From an uncultured Lachnospiraceae bacterium (lineage in GTDB: Bacteria; Bacillota; Clostridia; Lachnospirales; Lachnospiraceae): a stretch of DNA of 18,823 nt. The notes beneath the pieces were generated by a model, which was not told where the DNA came from, did not search any database, and was given only the letters and a program-made list of their open reading frames with translations. Positions 1 through 7,887 of the stretch are shown in pieces. A program made the translations under genes and the position numbers. The stretch covers positions 1 to 18,823 of the forward strand of contig CAJTZH010000028.1 of assembly GCA_910584325.1 (NCBI GenBank). The letters are read 5' to 3'. Each line of letters begins with the position of its first letter. Positions within the stretch are counted from its first letter, which is position 1.

Positions 1-1
1 A

Positions 2-61
2 CAATTAGGAAGTAATACATTTATTCCAGGATTTGAAGATCAAGTAGTTGGAATGGAGGAA
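2..61 (+). pseudogene. tig: Trigger factor (FKBP-domain) fragment, joined to feoB
   Basis: Frame 2 of the first 60 bases encodes a peptide containing GSNTFIPGFEDQVVGM. This fits the FKBP-type prolyl isomerase core of clostridial trigger factor, where a GS-x-FIPGFE-x-x-hydrophobic-hydrophobic-G block is highly conserved. Neither the start nor the rest of the protein is present: the frame runs into feoB sequence near base 60 and the match ends. The stretch has 20 G+C in 60 bases, well below the feoB sequence that follows, and uses A/T-ending codons (tta, aat, aca, gta). I read it as a fragment of another gene, and probably another genome, spliced onto feoB by misassembly or rearrangement. Assignment rests on only about 18 residues. 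Confidence 0.55.
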
Positions 62-63
62 CG

Positions 64-618
64 ATGTTTAAAGGCGAGCCGGTTCCGTTTGTCATGGAAC
101 TGCCGAACTACCGGATGCCGGGTATGAAGAACGTGGGGCAGCTTTTATGGGAGAAGGCGAAGGATTTTTTACAGAGAGCGTTTACCGTGATTTTTGTGGC
201 GACGATTGTGATTTGGTTTTTGCAGACGTTTGATATGCAGATGAATGTGGTTTCCGATTCAAAAGACAGTCTTCTCGCGATGGCGGCGGGTGTGATTGCG
301 CCGGTATTTAAGCCGCTTGGCTTTGGCGACTGGAGAGTGTCTACGGCGCTGATAACGGGATTTATGGCGAAAGAAAGCGTCGTTTCGGCGTTGTCGGTTT
401 TATTTGGCTCTACGGAAAATCTGCTTCTTGCCATCACGCCGCTGGCTGCCGGCGCGCTGCTTATTTTCTGTCTGCTGTATACGCCATGTGTTGCGGCGAT
501 TTCCTCCGTTAAGAGAGAGCTTGGCGCGAAATGGGCGTTTTACATGGCGGCAGGGCAGTGTGTTGTCGCATGGATTGCGGCGCTACTGGTGTATGCAGTC
601 GGAAGTATTTTTGTGTAA
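64..618 (+). CDS. feoB: Ferrous iron transport protein B, C-terminal part (5' truncated)
   Basis: This is the last ~184 residues of FeoB, the GTP-dependent inner-membrane Fe(II) importer; complete FeoB proteins are roughly 650-830 residues. It starts in the loop with the conserved FKGEPVPFVMELPNYRMP block that precedes the second Gate domain. Then come membrane segments at about residues 40-56, 68-85, 94-114, 121-147 and 160-182. The family motifs GFMAKES (99-105) and LLYTPC (138-143), followed by the KRELGAKWA segment, are intact. The N-terminal G domain and first Gate domain are absent: in this frame stop codons occur at 13-15 and 34-36, so the gene does not continue upstream. The ATG at 64 has a purine-rich stretch before it (GGAGGA), but this is an internal methionine, not the native start. 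No hairpin terminator is evident after the stop codon. Confidence 0.9.
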   Translation: MFKGEPVPFVMELPNYRMPGMKNVGQLLWEKAKDFLQRAFTVIFVATIVIWFLQTFDMQMNVVSDSKDSLLAMAAGVIAPVFKPLGFGDWRVSTALITGFMAKESVVSALSVLFGSTENLLLAITPLAAGALLIFCLLYTPCVAAISSVKRELGAKWAFYMAAGQCVVAWIAALLVYAVGSIFV

Positions 619-655
619 GATTCGGAATAGATTTTGAGTTTGTAATAAAAAAATG

Positions 656-684
656 TTGACATAAACGTCACAAGGCAGTAATAT
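656..684 (+). promoter_or_regulatory. Sigma-A-type promoter of the GntR/ABC operon
   Basis: A consensus -35 TTGACA lies at 656-661 and a near-consensus -10 TAATAT at 679-684, with an optimal 17-base spacer. It is the only strong promoter between feoB and the GntR gene. Transcription should start near 691, so the palindromic operator at 694-720 would sit on the first transcribed bases. Confidence 0.8.
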
Positions 685-693
685 TAATGTAAT

Positions 694-720
694 AAGTGTA
701 CTATACGAACTAATACACTT
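694..720 (+). promoter_or_regulatory. YtrA-type operator (inverted repeat)
   Basis: A perfect 7-base inverted repeat, AAGTGTA (694-700) and TACACTT (714-720), is separated by 13 bases. It contains AGTGTA-13 bp-TACACT, the operator reported for the Bacillus subtilis GntR-family repressor YtrA. It lies about 10 bases after the -10 element and 35 bases before the GntR start codon. Bound repressor would therefore block initiation or early elongation. The product of the next gene is the obvious ligand, giving autorepression of the whole operon. Confidence 0.85.
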
Positions 721-755
721 ATGAATGATAAGGGATATAGCAAGGAGGGTGACTG

Positions 756-1136
756 ATGTTTCAGGTTGATGTAATGTCACGAATCCCCGTATATGAACAG
801 ATTATCGGACAGGTAGAGAAATTTATTCTCACGGGAATTTTATCAGAAGGGGATAGAATTCCGTCGGTACGTTCATTGTCCATGGAGCTTTCGGTAAATC
901 CAAATACCATTCAGAAGGCAGTTACGGAACTAGACAGAAGGGGTCTTATTAATTCCGTACCGGGAAAAGGGTGTTTTGTGACAGATAAGGCGAAGAAAGC
1001 CTTGCAGGTTTCGAGAAGGGAGAACTTGGAAATGTTAAAGAGTCAGATTAGGGAACTGGCTTTGGCGGGGATTGCAAAAGAGGAGATATTAGCCTGTGTG
1101 AATAAGGTTTATGAAGAGGAGGCAGGAAATGATTAA
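756..1136 (+). CDS. ytrA: GntR-family transcriptional repressor, YtrA subfamily
   Basis: This 126-residue protein has the short form typical of the YtrA subfamily. A GntR winged helix-turn-helix occupies about residues 8-77 (PVYEQI..., then PSVRSLSMELSVNPNTIQKA as the recognition helix region, then a GLI...GKGCFV wing). A ~45-residue helical tail (about 80-126) follows, which in this subfamily serves dimerisation; there is no large ligand-binding domain. The start at 756 has a strong AAGGAGGG site (742-749) seven bases upstream. It is the first gene of a three-gene operon behind a matching operator, and the ATPase gene overlaps its end by 8 bases. In B. subtilis the homologue represses an ABC transporter operon and is relieved by certain cell-wall antibiotics. 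The inducer here is unknown. Confidence 0.92.
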   Translation: MFQVDVMSRIPVYEQIIGQVEKFILTGILSEGDRIPSVRSLSMELSVNPNTIQKAVTELDRRGLINSVPGKGCFVTDKAKKALQVSRRENLEMLKSQIRELALAGIAKEEILACVNKVYEEEAGND

Positions 1137-2052
1137 GACAGAAAATCTTACAAAGAAATTTGAAGATTATAAGGCTCTTGATACGATAAACTGCACCATT
1201 CCGGAGGGGTGTATCTATGGGATGGTCGGTTCCAACGGAGCCGGTAAATCGACATTCTTAAGGTTAATCAGCGGCATCTATAGGGCGGATGAAGGGAACG
1301 TTCTTATTGATGAGGAAGAGGTTTATGAGAATCCTCGCGTAAAATCACAGATTGCGTTTGTTCCGGATGAATTATTTTTCTTAAACGGAGCAAGTATGGA
1401 TAGGATGGCGCAGTTTTACCGTGCATGCTATCCGAGTTTCGATGAAGGGCGGTACGAATATTTATCAGGTACGTTTCAGTTAAATACAAAAAAGGCGCTG
1501 ACTACATTTTCAAAGGGGATGAAGAGACAGGCGGCGACAATTCTTGCGATTTCCTGCAAACCGAAATATCTGTTTTTTGACGAGACGTTTGACGGGCTGG
1601 ACCCCGTGATGAGAAATCTGGTAAAGAGTCTGATTTGTCAGGATGTGGAGGAGCGGAAGGCTACGGCGATTCTGACTTCACATTCACTGAGGGAGCTTGA
1701 GGATACCTGCGACCAGCTTGCGCTTTTGCATAAGGGCGGTCTCGTGTTTGAGAGTGATATCACGAATTTAAAGACAAAACTATTCAAGGTTCAGGTTGCA
1801 TTTAAGGAAGAATATAATAAGAATACATTTGAAGGGATTGAGATGCTGCATTTTGTAAAGCACGGCTCTGTTTCAAATCTCATTGTGCGTGGGGAGCGCG
1901 ATGAGGTTGTGGGGAAAATCAGGCAGATGAATCCGCTTCTTCTCGAGGTGCTTCCGCTGACGCTGGAGGAGGTATTTACGTATGAAATGGAAGCGCTTGG
2001 TTACGCGTTTTCTGATGTGCTGATGGACAGAGAGGAGGCAGACCATGAATAA
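1129..2052 (+). CDS. ABC transporter ATP-binding protein (YtrB/BcrA-like)
   Basis: A 307-residue ATPase that should energise the permease encoded next. Walker A is GSNGAGKST (residues 34-42), the signature is a divergent FSKGM (127-131) in place of LSGGQ, Walker B is YLFFDE (147-152), and the H-loop histidine is in TSHSLRE (His185). The remaining ~110 residues form the C-terminal extension common in this exporter/sensor group. I chose the ATG at 1129 over the ATG at 1111 because GAGGAGG (1116-1122) lies six bases before it and homologous ATPases begin with a short M-[IL]-x-[TV]-E-N-L segment. Its start overlaps the repressor gene by 8 bases and its end overlaps the permease gene by 8 bases, so translation is probably coupled. 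The substrate cannot be read from the sequence. Confidence 0.9.
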   Translation: MIKTENLTKKFEDYKALDTINCTIPEGCIYGMVGSNGAGKSTFLRLISGIYRADEGNVLIDEEEVYENPRVKSQIAFVPDELFFLNGASMDRMAQFYRACYPSFDEGRYEYLSGTFQLNTKKALTTFSKGMKRQAATILAISCKPKYLFFDETFDGLDPVMRNLVKSLICQDVEERKATAILTSHSLRELEDTCDQLALLHKGGLVFESDITNLKTKLFKVQVAFKEEYNKNTFEGIEMLHFVKHGSVSNLIVRGERDEVVGKIRQMNPLLLEVLPLTLEEVFTYEMEALGYAFSDVLMDREEADHE

Positions 2053-4264
2053 AGCAAAGAAGAGTTTCTTTAACGTGAGGCTTTACCTGGAGGGAATCAG
2101 GCAGCTTAAGATTGTGGGAGTTATGGGTGCGATTATCATGGCGGGGGCGGCGTTTCTGATTCCGATGGGGTGCAATATCAGCAATGCCAATTATGAAGTA
2201 TACCAGGGCGGACAATGGGTTGTCCAAAGCAGGGTAGAGACATACGGCGTGATTGCAATGAATCCGCTGGTCGTATTGACATTTTTCATACTGACGCCGC
2301 TGATGGTGATGATTTTGTTTAACTTTCTGAACAGAAGAAACGCCTGCGATTTTTATCATGCCATACCTGATACGCGCACCTGTCTTTTTGTAAGTTACGG
2401 CGGCGCGGTTCTTACGTGGAATGCGGGAATTTTACTGTTAAGTTATCTGATTACGGCGCTGTCGGGAGCAGTTTTTCAGTATGTGAAAATTGATTACGCG
2501 CAGGCGCCTGTTATTTTCTTTAATTGTATTGCGGGATGCCTTTATATGTTTGGCGTGCTTGCTATTGCAATCAGTCTTACGGGAACTATTTTCACGAATT
2601 TTTCAGTGGCGGTCATGATACTGATGGTTCCGAGAATTATCACAACCGTGTTTGTGTTTATGCTGACGCAGAGTCTGGATATTCTTCCGTTTACGTTTGG
2701 AAACTCTATTCTGGACGACCGGTTGAATGTTGTGACAAACATGGTCACCGGTCTGATGGTCCGGGGAGACATTGACGGTCTGTTCATGTGGAAAAGTTTC
2801 GCGTATACACTTGTTATCGGATTGGTTTATTGTGTTATCGGACTGTTTCTGTTTCGAAAAAGAAAATCCGAAGTGGCGGCAAGCGCGGCGGTCAATAAAA
2901 AGGTGCAGTGTGTATTCCGGCTGATACCTGCCGTTTTGATTTCGCTTTTCCCGCTTTCGTTTTTGATTTCTAACAGTATAGGCGGTTACGAACTATATGA
3001 TTATGAGATTTTCGGGATTGTGGTTCTGTATCTGATTGCGGTACTGGCGTATTTTATTTACGAACTAATCACGACAAAGAAGCTGAGAAACTGTATCAGG
3101 GCGATTCCGGGACTGCTTTGGCTTGTTGTGTTTAATCTGCTGTTTTTTGGACTGTTTTTGGCGTCCTACCACATGATTTTAAATGATGTGCCGGATGTTT
3201 CCGATGTAAAATACGTGAATATTGATTTAACGTCCGAATATGGTTACAAATACAGCTTTTTTGGCGGAACGGTGAAGAGCGTGCCGATTACGTCAGAAGA
3301 GGTAAAAGAACTGCTGATTGGGGAACTGGAGAGAAATATCAATGCGGTGAAGGAAAATGAAAGTATGTGGTCGTATGACGATGAGTCCGTAAAGCCTTAT
3401 ATCAGCGGGACGACCAGACTTTTGACAGAGTTTCATACAAAGAGCGGAACGAAATCGCGTTATGTATATGTATCACCGGGAAGAATGGAGGAGCTGTTAA
3501 GGTTATTGCGGCAGAATCCGGAGATAGCAGAGAGTGCATTTGCCCTCATTCCATTTGAAAATGTCAGTTCTGTTTCATGCTATGGAAACGGTTTATCCGA
3601 CGTGGGGCTGTCAAAAGAAGAAGCGTATGAAATTTATAAGGTTTATATGAACGAATTGCGGGAAATGAATGATGAGGAGGCTTATTACCGTCTCCTGACA
3701 GATTCGGCAAATTACAGTTATGACGTAGCGGGTTTAAGGATGTATCTGAACAGTGACGAAGTGTTTAATGTTTCAATCAACAGACAGATGCCAAAATCCA
3801 TGAGTAAATTCGTGCAGGTGGTCAATGAAAAGAGCGAGGTTACTGCCGACGGGCTGTTAAAAATGTGTCTTGATGACAGTATTTGGAAGGAAGCATCCGC
3901 TGACAGCCAATATATTTATCGTGAGCTTCGTCTGGAACTGTATGTTTATCCAAAACAGGATTTTACGGATTATTTTTATATGAGCGCGACCGCATACGAA
4001 GGAGAGGACAATTACAGCGAGGTTTACGGAAGTATTGATTTGTCCGACGAAGAGATAAGAAAGGCGCTTTATGATGCGGCGAAGCGTCTGAAAGGAACCG
4101 ATGTTTTCGGGGAAGACAAAACAGGGAATGTTTTGCAGATTTCGTATAGTGAAGAGGCAACGCCAAAAGAAAAGACGGAGGATGCAGAGCATATAAGCAG
4201 GCAGTATTCAAAATACTGCATTATAGATGACGAGACGCTGGAACTGTTAAAAGAAATATATTAG
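2045..4264 (+). CDS. ABC transporter permease with large C-terminal extracytoplasmic domain
   Basis: A 739-residue membrane protein, much longer than a minimal ABC-2 permease. Nine likely membrane helices can be seen at about residues 22-42, 74-96, 115-140, 156-181, 186-210, 252-271, 291-309, 322-342 and 354-378. A soluble, charged region of about 360 residues follows (380-739), rich in Asp, Glu and Tyr, presumably outside the cell. The start at 2045 has GAGGAGG just upstream, inside the end of the ATPase gene. The N-terminal half resembles permeases in YtrA-controlled operons. The C-terminal region resembles a domain of unknown function often attached to such clostridial permeases (possibly DUF6449, from memory). 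The whole unit may sense or expel envelope-active compounds; that role is inferred from operon type only. Confidence 0.82.
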   Translation: MNKAKKSFFNVRLYLEGIRQLKIVGVMGAIIMAGAAFLIPMGCNISNANYEVYQGGQWVVQSRVETYGVIAMNPLVVLTFFILTPLMVMILFNFLNRRNACDFYHAIPDTRTCLFVSYGGAVLTWNAGILLLSYLITALSGAVFQYVKIDYAQAPVIFFNCIAGCLYMFGVLAIAISLTGTIFTNFSVAVMILMVPRIITTVFVFMLTQSLDILPFTFGNSILDDRLNVVTNMVTGLMVRGDIDGLFMWKSFAYTLVIGLVYCVIGLFLFRKRKSEVAASAAVNKKVQCVFRLIPAVLISLFPLSFLISNSIGGYELYDYEIFGIVVLYLIAVLAYFIYELITTKKLRNCIRAIPGLLWLVVFNLLFFGLFLASYHMILNDVPDVSDVKYVNIDLTSEYGYKYSFFGGTVKSVPITSEEVKELLIGELERNINAVKENESMWSYDDESVKPYISGTTRLLTEFHTKSGTKSRYVYVSPGRMEELLRLLRQNPEIAESAFALIPFENVSSVSCYGNGLSDVGLSKEEAYEIYKVYMNELREMNDEEAYYRLLTDSANYSYDVAGLRMYLNSDEVFNVSINRQMPKSMSKFVQVVNEKSEVTADGLLKMCLDDSIWKEASADSQYIYRELRLELYVYPKQDFTDYFYMSATAYEGEDNYSEVYGSIDLSDEEIRKALYDAAKRLKGTDVFGEDKTGNVLQISYSEEATPKEKTEDAEHISRQYSKYCIIDDETLELLKEIY

Positions 4265-4267
4265 ATG

Positions 4268-4305
4268 TCAAAAAGAGGCTGATGCGAAAAACGCGTCAGC
4301 CTCTT
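4268..4305 (-). terminator. Intrinsic terminator of the minus-strand GGDEF gene
   Basis: AAGAGGCTGA (4273-4282) pairs with TCAGCCTCTT (4296-4305), and the stem extends inward by four more pairs (one G-U) to a five-base loop at 4287-4291. Read on the minus strand, the hairpin is followed by a run of five T (complement of A at 4270-4274), the classic Rho-independent form. It begins 20 bases past the GGDEF stop codon. On the plus strand only TT precedes an A run, so it may stop the permease transcript less well. Confidence 0.85.
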
Positions 4306-4324
4306 AAAAATACATAGAAGAAGG

Positions 4325-6097
4325 TTAAAGAACGGAGGCAATAATCCTGCTTAATGCCAGCAGATAATTTTTGTTGGATTCATTCCAACGGATTGCGTGA
4401 TTAAAAATATCATAAAAGAAAAAGATATCGCCGCCGTCTCTTGCCGTAAAACGAAAACCAATGCATCCGAGAATGTTGTTTTCACGCAGTGAATTACAAA
4501 ATTCCTTGCTGTTGGCCTCAAAATTCGGCAGATTGTTAATGAGCAGACAGTTATTGCCGTTATAGTACTTCAGGAACTTTTCGTCAGTTAATAGATGACT
4601 GATTTGGGGAATTTTTTTGTATTTTCCGTTATCATACACCGGCTTTAACTCAGTTCCGCAGTATATACGGATACCGTCCACCTCAAAGTTCGAGCAGATG
4701 GTTTCAAATATGGAAGAAAGACAGGAGGCGCCTTCCTTTAAAACGGTAATGGTCAGGTCCGCGAGAATTTTTGCCAGATATTCCGCTTGTTCAATAGGGT
4801 TGGCGGTAATACGCAGAACATTATCCTCGTTCTGCAGGCTGCCGTGTTTTTCTTCGTCATAGATAATAAAACGGTTTTTGCCTCTGCTTTTAGCGATATA
4901 AAGACATTTATCCGCTTTCTGGAACAGTTCGTCATACGTTCTGCCGTCGTCAGGATACAGGCTGACCCCGATAGAAAGCGTCACATGAAGTTCCGGATGC
5001 TTCTTCTCGAATGTATACCGAATCTGCTGACGCGCTGCTGTGAGGAAAATGCGGAGATTATCCTCTGCCTCGACGTTGTTGGTAAAAAGGTAAAATTCGT
5101 CGCCGCCGAACCGTCCGATAATACCCCGTCCGTTCAGCGTATTGCTTAAAATATTCGCGATGCCCGATATAACTTCGTCTCCAAATAAATGACCGTAATT
5201 GTCATTGATGCTTTTAAAATTGTCAATATCAATGATTGCCATATAATGCTTGCGGTTTTCCTGTATTGTAAGGATATCGGAAGTATATTCGAAACAGGCG
5301 CGCTTATTCAGAAGAGACGTTGCAGGGTCTTTTCCTTCCCGTGATGCGTAGAACGGAACGCAGTCCTTGTCGGCAGGACTTAAAATACCCTGAACAATCG
5401 GTTTTTGGTTATATTTAATCATGACTTTGCCGTCAATCTGGAATTTGTCAATGCGAAACGACTCCGTTAAAGACGGAAGGGAAGCTTTGCATGAAAAATC
5501 TCCGATGGCGCCGGCCAGATGATTGTAGAAAATCTTAAAATCGTTGATGTCCTCGGAAGCTGTTAAATGTGAGAGTACAAATTCATGAAACTCCGCAAGG
5601 GACGAATTATACAAAACCGTTGCCCTTCTCTCCATGTACAGGAAAATGGCAAGAGAGTCTCGTTCCACGTCATAATCAAAGAGATAATCGTGGTAGAGGG
5701 ATAAATAGGTCTTGTATTTGTTGATGTCGTCTGTATATTTAATATGGCGCGCCTCTGTAGCGCAGATATTAAAAAGCGTTAAATCACGGACTGCTTCATC
5801 CTTCAGAGTCCGGTTGTTGTTTGTAATGAGAATATCAATCATATGGTATAATCCGTCCATATCGCGCATCATAGTAACAAGGCGGGAAGAAGTATGAGGA
5901 GCAACAGAAAGAACAGTCTCTTTAAATTCTTCAACAAAGTCGGGATGAATATGGTCGATAAAACAAAAACCAACATGTTTTCCCACGAAATTGTACAAAA
6001 ACTCGGTGCCGAACAGAGTCAGAAAGTTATCGGTTATTGCTGCGGAACAAAAGGTCATTTTGCTGAGTTTGTCTGTCAAACATGAAGGTACTTTCAT
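4325..6097 (-). CDS. Diguanylate cyclase with N-terminal PAS-like and C-terminal GAF-like regions
   Basis: A 590-residue soluble protein with no signal peptide or membrane helices, expected to make the second messenger cyclic di-GMP from GTP. The N-terminus (about 1-115) looks like a PAS-type sensor, followed by a helical linker and a second PAS-like or unassigned region (about 120-250). The GGDEF domain spans roughly 255-415. Its metal-binding segment IDIDNFKSINDNYGH (289-303) and active-site loop GGDEF (331-335) are complete. Residues 435-590 resemble a GAF domain. The RxxD inhibitory site five residues before GGDEF is missing (NGRG instead), so classical product inhibition is unlikely. The start has AGGAGAG upstream on the minus strand. 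The gene is monocistronic, convergent with the ABC operon and divergent from tyrS. The input signal is unknown. Confidence 0.88.
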   Translation of the reverse strand: MKVPSCLTDKLSKMTFCSAAITDNFLTLFGTEFLYNFVGKHVGFCFIDHIHPDFVEEFKETVLSVAPHTSSRLVTMMRDMDGLYHMIDILITNNNRTLKDEAVRDLTLFNICATEARHIKYTDDINKYKTYLSLYHDYLFDYDVERDSLAIFLYMERRATVLYNSSLAEFHEFVLSHLTASEDINDFKIFYNHLAGAIGDFSCKASLPSLTESFRIDKFQIDGKVMIKYNQKPIVQGILSPADKDCVPFYASREGKDPATSLLNKRACFEYTSDILTIQENRKHYMAIIDIDNFKSINDNYGHLFGDEVISGIANILSNTLNGRGIIGRFGGDEFYLFTNNVEAEDNLRIFLTAARQQIRYTFEKKHPELHVTLSIGVSLYPDDGRTYDELFQKADKCLYIAKSRGKNRFIIYDEEKHGSLQNEDNVLRITANPIEQAEYLAKILADLTITVLKEGASCLSSIFETICSNFEVDGIRIYCGTELKPVYDNGKYKKIPQISHLLTDEKFLKYYNGNNCLLINNLPNFEANSKEFCNSLRENNILGCIGFRFTARDGGDIFFFYDIFNHAIRWNESNKNYLLALSRIIASVL

Positions 6098-6128
6098 AAA
6101 TGTTCTCTCCTATTAGCGATATATTTTA

Positions 6129-6157
6129 ATTATAGCAAATCAAAAAAAACTTGTAAA
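6129..6157 (-). promoter_or_regulatory. Promoter of the GGDEF gene
   Basis: On the minus strand the -35 is TTTACA (6157-6152) and the -10 is TATAAT (6134-6129), with a 17-base spacer. A TGC just before the -10 gives an extended -10 element. It lies about 30 bases from the start codon, so the leader is very short. Confidence 0.78.
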
Positions 6158-6219
6158 GTAAGGCAAATTATATCCGGATAAAAATTTACAAAAAATTTAA
6201 AATATCCAGCTTTGGGTAT

Positions 6220-6248
6220 TTGACTTTTGGGAATAATGAGGATATAAT
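6220..6248 (+). promoter_or_regulatory. Promoter of the tyrS T-box transcript
   Basis: TTGACT (-35, 6220-6225) and TATAAT (-10, 6243-6248) are separated by 17 bases. Transcription would begin near 6255, immediately before stem I of the T-box leader. The promoter is divergent from the one at 6129-6157, about 60 bases apart. Confidence 0.85.
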
Positions 6249-6261
6249 ATATCCGATATAG

Positions 6262-6567
6262 CAAATGCAGTGAAGGGAACAAGTACCTGAAAGAGATACC
6301 CACAGAAAGCAGCCGGATGATGAGAGGCGCGGGGAAGGCTTTTTGGGGAATACATCCTGGAGCAGCCTGCCGAACATTTGTAATTAGTAGGTTGGGACGG
6401 CATGACATCCGTTATTTGTCAAGGGTATAAGAAGCAGAAAGCCTGCTTTCGTACCTGATGAGGCCGATAGTGTGAGCTGTCGGTGAATAAAGGTGGTAAC
6501 ACGGGAATTGATAACTCTCGTCCTTTGAAGGAGCTTTCGCTTAGATTTCAGGGGGCGGGAGTTTTTT
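6262..6567 (+). promoter_or_regulatory. Tyrosine T-box riboswitch leader of tyrS
   Basis: The ~380-base gap before tyrS holds a T-box leader. Stem I begins with a GTGAAGGGAACAAGTA element (AGTA at 6282-6285). The specifier loop reads GAATACATCC, placing a UAC tyrosine codon at 6351-6353. The T-box sequence AAAGGTGGTAACACGG is at 6489-6504, with the bulge that pairs with the tRNA acceptor end. The antiterminator forms from AAAGG and CCTTT (6522-6526) and competes with the terminator at 6513-6567. Uncharged tRNA-Tyr (anticodon GUA) would stabilise the antiterminator and switch tyrS on when tyrosine is short. Specifier and downstream gene agree, which makes the assignment secure. Confidence 0.93.
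6513..6567 (+). terminator. T-box-controlled terminator hairpin
   Basis: AACTCTCGTCC (6513-6523) pairs with GGGCGGGAGTT (6553-6563) over 11 base pairs, two of them G-U, and is followed by TTTTTT at 6562-6567. Its 5' arm overlaps the antiterminator, so the two folds exclude each other. Confidence 0.88.
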
Positions 6568-6644
6568 ATTGAACCTGACAGAATCCGCAGGGCGGCTTTT
6601 TGTCTTACCTGATGAATAATGATTTCAAGTAAGGAGAGAACAAT

Positions 6645-7865
6645 ATGACAATTTATGACGAACTTGTTGCCAGAGGATTGATTGCCCAGGTGACGGATGA
6701 ACCGGAAATTAAGGAACTGGTAAATAACGGAAAGGCGGTATTTTATATCGGGTTTGACCCGACGGCGGACAGCCTGCATATTGGACATTTTATGGCGCTC
6801 TGCCTGATGAAGCGGCTGCAGATGGCAGGAAACAAACCGATTGCGTTAATCGGCGGCGGTACGGCAATGATTGGAGACCCTACCGGAAGAACGGATATGA
6901 GGCAGATGATGACGGTTGAGACGATACAGCATAACTGCGATTGCTTTAAGAAGCAGATGAGCCGTTTTATCGATTTTTCCGAGGGGAAGGCGTTGATGGT
7001 CAATAACGCGGACTGGCTGCTGGATTTGAATTATGTGGAGCTTTTGCGTGAAGTGGGCGCACATTTCAGCGTCAACAGGATGCTGGCGGCGGAATGTTAT
7101 AAGCAGCGGATGGAGAGAGGCCTGAGTTTTCTTGAATTTAACTACATGATTATGCAGAGTTACGATTTTTACGCACTGTTTGAGAAGTATGGATGTAACA
7201 TGCAGTTTGGCGGCGACGACCAGTGGAGCAATATGCTTGGCGGTACGGAGTTAATCCGCCGTAAGCTGGGCAAGGACGCTTACGCGATGACGATTAATCT
7301 TTTGCTAAATTCCGAGGGCAAGAAGATGGGCAAGACCCAGTCCGGCGCAGTATGGCTTGACGCGGAGAAGACGTCCCCATATGAGTTTTTTCAGTACTGG
7401 AGAAACGTGGCGGATGCCGATGTTATTAAGTTTTTGAAGATGCTGACGTTCCTTCCGCTTGAGGAAATTGAGCAAATGGAAACATGGGAAGGCAGCCGGT
7501 TAAACGAGGCAAAAGAGATTCTCGCGTTTGAACTGACAAAACTGGTTCATGGAGATGAGGAAGCCGCAAAGGCAAAAGAGGCTGCAAGGGCAGCATTTGG
7601 GGGCGGAGACGCGCAGAACATGCCGACCGCACAACTTACGGATGAGGATTTCGCGGAAGGAAAAATCGACATCATCAGTATTTTATGTAAGGCGGAGATG
7701 GTTTTGACGCGTTCCGAGGGAAGACGCGCCGTCGAGCAGGGAGGCGTTACGGTAAACGCGGAGAAGGTCGCGGATTTTAGGACGCAGTTTACGAAGGAGG
7801 ATTTTTCAGAGGGACTTGTTGTCAGAAAGGGTAAGAAAGTATTTAAGAGGGTTATTGTAAAATAA
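6645..7865 (+). CDS. tyrS: Tyrosyl-tRNA synthetase
   Basis: A 406-residue class I aminoacyl-tRNA synthetase that attaches tyrosine to tRNA-Tyr in the cytoplasm; the length is normal for bacterial TyrRS. The HIGH signature is at residues 45-48, the tyrosine-binding region includes QSYDF (171-175) and GGDDQWSN (189-196), and the KMSKS loop reads KMGKT (227-231). A C-terminal S4-like RNA-binding domain spans about 335-400. The start follows AAGGAGAG (6631-6638). Expression is controlled by the tyrosine T-box leader just upstream. No terminator separates it from the VanZ gene 22 bases downstream, so the two may share the T-box-controlled transcript. Confidence 0.97.
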   Translation: MTIYDELVARGLIAQVTDEPEIKELVNNGKAVFYIGFDPTADSLHIGHFMALCLMKRLQMAGNKPIALIGGGTAMIGDPTGRTDMRQMMTVETIQHNCDCFKKQMSRFIDFSEGKALMVNNADWLLDLNYVELLREVGAHFSVNRMLAAECYKQRMERGLSFLEFNYMIMQSYDFYALFEKYGCNMQFGGDDQWSNMLGGTELIRRKLGKDAYAMTINLLLNSEGKKMGKTQSGAVWLDAEKTSPYEFFQYWRNVADADVIKFLKMLTFLPLEEIEQMETWEGSRLNEAKEILAFELTKLVHGDEEAAKAKEAARAAFGGGDAQNMPTAQLTDEDFAEGKIDIISILCKAEMVLTRSEGRRAVEQGGVTVNAEKVADFRTQFTKEDFSEGLVVRKGKKVFKRVIVK

Positions 7866-7887
7866 GAAACGAAAGGGAGTATAAATT

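Noticed and set aside
3857..4211. Minus-strand open frames inside the permease gene
   Set aside because: They lie opposite a well-supported coding frame, have no ribosome-binding site and match no family; they are antisense shadows.
4787..5149. 120-codon plus-strand open frame inside the minus-strand GGDEF gene
   Set aside because: It overlaps the conserved GGDEF domain on the other strand and has no recognisable product or ribosome-binding site.
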